The notes beneath the pieces were generated by a model, which was not told where the DNA came from, ran no database searches, and saw only the letters and a program-made list of their open reading frames with translations. Shown piece by piece: positions 4,200 through 6,794 of a DNA stretch of 6,794 bases. Position 1 is the stretch's first letter. The number at the start of each line of letters is the position of its first letter. Where the stretch lies: the NCBI GenBank assembly GCA_030621685.1, contig JAUXHF010000105.1, forward strand, positions 1 through 6,794, read 5' to 3'. The DNA is from Spirochaetota bacterium (lineage in GTDB: Bacteria; Spirochaetota; UBA12135; COTS27). The translations under genes were made by a program, and so were the position numbers.

Positions 4200-6446
4200 A
4201 TGGAAGACAGGATTGTTTCCACGAATAATCGGCTGTCAAAAACTGAGTTAGCGCAGCAATTTCATCGAAACATTGGCTTCTTCAGCCTAAAAAGCCAAAG
4301 GCAAATTCGAGAATTGTTTGAGCCTAGGTTAGGCTTATTCTTAAAAACAAATGCCCATAGCATTCTTTATACTTCGGATACCTGTAGCTGTATCTACGCT
4401 GCTACTGGCCTCCCAAGTGTCAAAGTTGGCAAGCGCTTTCTGCATTCTCGCTATCATCCTGGCAAAGAAGCAAGCAGAGAAATTGAATCGCTAAGGCTTG
4501 GTTTCCATCGAATAAAAAGCCTTTCCTTTATAGCAGTTATGGGCGGCGATCTGCTTTACGGGCTAGAAAAACTTCTTGCAACCTGGGCATCAGATTCTAC
4601 GCTCAGCCAGCTAGAAAATTTTTTTTCTTCATTAAGCGTTCATGTTTTTTCTGCCTTAGATGAGCTTTTTTTCATAACGCTTCTCCATCGTGATTTGCGT
4701 TTTTTACAAAGGCTACAAGGCAATCTACATTTTCACTCGCAAGCCTTTCAGGCTAGGGCTAGCCACAGGTTTTTAGAAAAAGAATTCCCCCAAAGCTCTT
4801 TGCGGGCCAGCTCTTGGTTGTTTTTAGAGCGAGCTGCCTGTTTGAAGTTAGCCCCCAATTTATTAGATATAAAGCGTGCCATGCTAGCGCTTTTCACACA
4901 AGAAGCCTCTAAGCTACTCACTCGTTATTTCTTTGAAAAGCGTTGGATAAAAAATATTATAACAAATGTTTACAGCTATCCTAAGGCCTATGCTTTTTCG
5001 GCGCTGCAAGGACGTTATCGAGGAAAAAGCGCGCTTATCATAGCAGCTGGCCCCTCTCTTGATTTTCTGCTCGATGAGCTTGTCCAGCTGGTAGCTCGCC
5101 AGCGCTTCGTAATAATCTGTGTGGATACTGCCCTACCCTGCCTCTACGATAAGAACATCTTACCCGATTTCATTATCAGCCTAGATGGCGGATATTACAA
5201 TAGTTTGGATTTTTACTATAATGAAAAGCCGGCTCTCTACCGGTTAAATTCTGTGGGGAAAACAACAGCCCCAGTTAAACAAGAACGTCCCTCGCTGATA
5301 GCCTACGCAGGGGTATATCCAAGCATTCCCAGAGACTACCTAGGCAATATCTTTTTTTTCGATGAAGCCACAGAGGCAAATTCGAAAACCCCTGCCAAGG
5401 CCGCCCAATCTCTGCTTGCTGCCTTAGGTCTTTCATTCGATTCACGAAGCAGCTTAGCCCTAGGCTCCAGTGTACTCAGTGCTAGTTTTGCTGCTAGCCT
5501 TGCCATGGGTTTTTCCTCTCTTACTTTTTATGGTGTAGATTTCTGCATTCCCGAGTATCGCTCGCATGCCGAGGGCAGTCTCCACAGCCGTCTTTATCGC
5601 CAAAAGGAAACGAAATTATTCAATAAGGATACCGCCGACTTTCACATGCTCTCATCCTTGCTGGGTCATTCAGCTAGCGCCAGTGTAAATTCTACTTCTA
5701 GCAAAAGCCATCCTTATCCTAGCACCCAAAGTTTATTAGCTCATAAAAAAGAATTTCTACAGATAGCCAAGGTAGCTAAGAGCTTAGGGAAACAGCTCTT
5801 TATTCGCAACGTTTTCCCCCAGCTATGGACGAAGGCAAATAGCCCTGGCTTCAAAATACTAACAAAGCATGAGACCTATACTTTATTGAAGCCAGAAGCC
5901 ACGCCCAAGCAGGAAAAAGTAGCAAAAAAAACAAGCTCTCCGCAAAACATGCTTAGCCAGAGCCTTGCCATTCAGCCGCTTATTTCTCTAACAGAGTCTC
6001 AAAAAGCTTTAAAAAACTGTATTCAAAATCTTCTACGTTTTGAATCTCAAAACAATGCTGTTTTACAATTTTTGCTAGCAGCTAAAGAAGCCAATCAAGT
6101 AGCAGGTAAGCAGAAATCCCAGCCAAGCCCTGCAGAAATAAATTTTAAGGCCTTAGGGGAAAAATACGGCCAAATTCTCTTCTTGCTCGGCTTAGCAGAA
6201 CAGCAGCAGAGCCTCCAAGAAAGCTCTCCAAGCAAAGTAGTTTTGGATGAGAGGAAAACATGGGCAAACAATAAAATTTTTCTTTACCTACAAGCCATGC
6301 TTGCCTCTTATAAGGCTATTGTAGCCTCAAAAGACAAAAGCCTCCATCGTATTCAATATTCGCTGCTCATCAGCGCTGAACTAGGCAGGATTATTGCTTT
6401 AAGCTTAGAACGCTTAACTGTTATCGCTAAAGCAAGCGATGTTTAA
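4200..6446 (+). CDS. Motility-associated factor (Maf/DUF115) glycosyltransferase family protein
   Basis: The protein has 748 residues and no signal peptide, so it is probably cytoplasmic. Residues 78-121 (LHSRYHPGKEA then IAVMGGDLLYGLEKLL) match the N-terminal Maf region. The DUF115 domain (PF01973) spans roughly 263-460: GKSALIIAAGPSLD (275-288, nucleotide-sugar-type glycine motif), VDTAL (308-312), PDFIISLDGG (322-331), LGSSVLSASFAASLAMG (421-437) and YGVDFCIPEYRSHAEGS (444-460). Maf proteins of Campylobacter, Aeromonas and others transfer nonulosonic acids to flagellin; whether this one does so is inferred from the family. The C-terminal part after about 560 is helical, Gln/Ser/Ala-rich and not recognised. 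No flagellin or sugar-synthesis gene is nearby, and a terminator sits on each side, so it is probably transcribed alone. Its last ten or so codons belong to a 192-bp tandem duplication. Confidence 0.85.
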   Translation: MEDRIVSTNNRLSKTELAQQFHRNIGFFSLKSQRQIRELFEPRLGLFLKTNAHSILYTSDTCSCIYAATGLPSVKVGKRFLHSRYHPGKEASREIESLRLGFHRIKSLSFIAVMGGDLLYGLEKLLATWASDSTLSQLENFFSSLSVHVFSALDELFFITLLHRDLRFLQRLQGNLHFHSQAFQARASHRFLEKEFPQSSLRASSWLFLERAACLKLAPNLLDIKRAMLALFTQEASKLLTRYFFEKRWIKNIITNVYSYPKAYAFSALQGRYRGKSALIIAAGPSLDFLLDELVQLVARQRFVIICVDTALPCLYDKNILPDFIISLDGGYYNSLDFYYNEKPALYRLNSVGKTTAPVKQERPSLIAYAGVYPSIPRDYLGNIFFFDEATEANSKTPAKAAQSLLAALGLSFDSRSSLALGSSVLSASFAASLAMGFSSLTFYGVDFCIPEYRSHAEGSLHSRLYRQKETKLFNKDTADFHMLSSLLGHSASASVNSTSSKSHPYPSTQSLLAHKKEFLQIAKVAKSLGKQLFIRNVFPQLWTKANSPGFKILTKHETYTLLKPEATPKQEKVAKKTSSPQNMLSQSLAIQPLISLTESQKALKNCIQNLLRFESQNNAVLQFLLAAKEANQVAGKQKSQPSPAEINFKALGEKYGQILFLLGLAEQQQSLQESSPSKVVLDERKTWANNKIFLYLQAMLASYKAIVASKDKSLHRIQYSLLISAELGRIIALSLERLTVIAKASDV

Positions 6447-6463
6447 AAACATAGCTTGTTTCT

Positions 6464-6493
6464 AAATATCCATGCAATCGCATGGATATTTTT
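6464..6493 (+). terminator. Intrinsic terminator after the glycosyltransferase gene
   Basis: AAATATCCATGC (6464-6475) and GCATGGATATTT (6480-6491) form a perfect 12-bp stem with loop AATC, and the T-run 6489-6493 follows. It begins 17 bp after the stop codon. The equivalent site in the second copy of the 192-bp repeat (about 6656-6685) has lost the stem. Confidence 0.85.
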
Positions 6494-6570
6494 CGGAAAG
6501 CCCCGCTTCAATAAGCGTGGCCCTAGCAATCTAGCAAAGCCGAGCATCCACTTTCGCAGGGGGGCAAAGG

Positions 6571-6585
6571 TAGCGCCGCGCGCTA
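6571..6585 (+). repeat. GC-rich hairpin inside the 192-bp repeat
   Basis: TAGCGC (6571-6576) and GCGCTA (6580-6585) are a perfect inverted repeat with spacer CGC. In copy 2 the matching place reads TAGCGC-GCCC-GTGCTG (about 6755-6770), which can still fold using two G-U or U-G pairs. The motif could be part of a structured RNA or a REP-like element, or simply chance in a GC-rich patch. Confidence 0.5.
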
Positions 6586-6794
6586 TTTCCCATCAAAGCA
6601 GGAATTCAACTGACACGGCTAAAGCAGGCGATATTTAAAAACATAGCTTGTTTCTAATTATCCATGCAATCGTAAAGATATTTTTCGGAAAACCCTGCTT
6701 CAACCAGCGTAGCCCTAGCAAAGCCGAGCATCCACTTTCGCAGGGGGGCAAAGGTAGCGCGCCCGTGCTGCTTCCCATCAAAGCCGGAATAGAG

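Larger units (their letters stand above)
6416..6794 (+). repeat. Tandem duplication, 192-bp period, covering the 3' end of the glycosyltransferase gene
   Basis: Copy 1 is about 6416-6607 and copy 2 runs from 6608 to the window edge. Shared blocks include AACTG (6416/6608), the last codons and TAA of the gene (6426-6446/6618-6638), AAAAACATAGCTTGTTTCTAA, TATTTTTCGG, and the long segment around CATCCACTTTCGCAGGGGGG and CCCATCAAAGC. Copy 1 has 8 extra bases near 6530. The gene ends AKASDV-stop in copy 1; copy 2 carries AKAGDI-stop in the same frame, as 192 is a multiple of three. The frame after each stop stays open, to 6638 in copy 1 and to the window end in copy 2. The right end of copy 2 diverges at about 6790. 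I find no transposase and cannot tell whether more copies lie beyond the window. Confidence 0.9.

Noticed and set aside
6456..6638. 60-codon plus-strand ORF after the Maf gene
   Set aside because: It lies inside the 192-bp duplication, crosses the terminator hairpin and has no plausible start signal. Its in-frame end (AKAGDI) is simply the copied 3' end of the Maf gene.

Overview
The window looks like a piece of a bacterial chromosome, AT-rich apart from one short GC-rich block. Its first half is the conserved ribosome/tRNA-maturation cluster khpA (3' end only) - rimM - trmD - rplS, all on the + strand. Its second half holds a membrane-anchored SurA/PpiD-like periplasmic protein and a large DUF115/Maf-type motility-associated glycosyltransferase. 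The combination of this cluster, a PPIase-less PpiD-like protein and a stand-alone Maf/DUF115 protein fits a spirochaete (Treponema/Spirochaeta relatives) best. That placement is inference from gene content; no 16S or other marker is present.

Layout: 1-132 end of a KH-domain RNA-binding protein with a charged repeat tail; 133-222 spacer with an orphan strong Shine-Dalgarno sequence; 223-1035 rimM, unusually long; 1075-1800 trmD; 1801-2062 AT-rich spacer with a 7-bp tandem repeat and a small palindrome; 2063-2536 rplS with a long, recently rearranged C-terminal tail; 2609-3841 PpiD-like protein; 3846-4054 a GC-rich minisatellite of 12 units; 4110-4148 a probable intrinsic terminator; 4200-6446 the Maf/DUF115 glycosyltransferase; 6464-6493 a clear intrinsic terminator; 6416-6794 a tandem duplication with 192-bp period that starts inside the last codons of the glycosyltransferase gene and runs to the window edge.

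The first genes work on translation: KhpA is an RNA chaperone, RimM matures the 30S subunit, TrmD makes m1G37 in tRNA, and L19 sits at the 30S/50S interface. The last two genes belong to the cell envelope and motility. All gene bodies are on one strand and there is no transposase, phage gene, CRISPR array or tRNA/rRNA gene in the window.

I do not see a clear new defence or mobile system. The points most worth a second look are the GC-rich array in the 3' region of the PpiD-like gene, the 192-bp in-phase duplication that copied a gene's stop codon and terminator, the RimM with two insertions in its PRC barrel, the out-of-frame duplication next to an A-AAA-AAC heptamer in rplS, and the absence of Shine-Dalgarno sequences in front of all five complete genes while one perfect copy lies unused 60 bp upstream of rimM.
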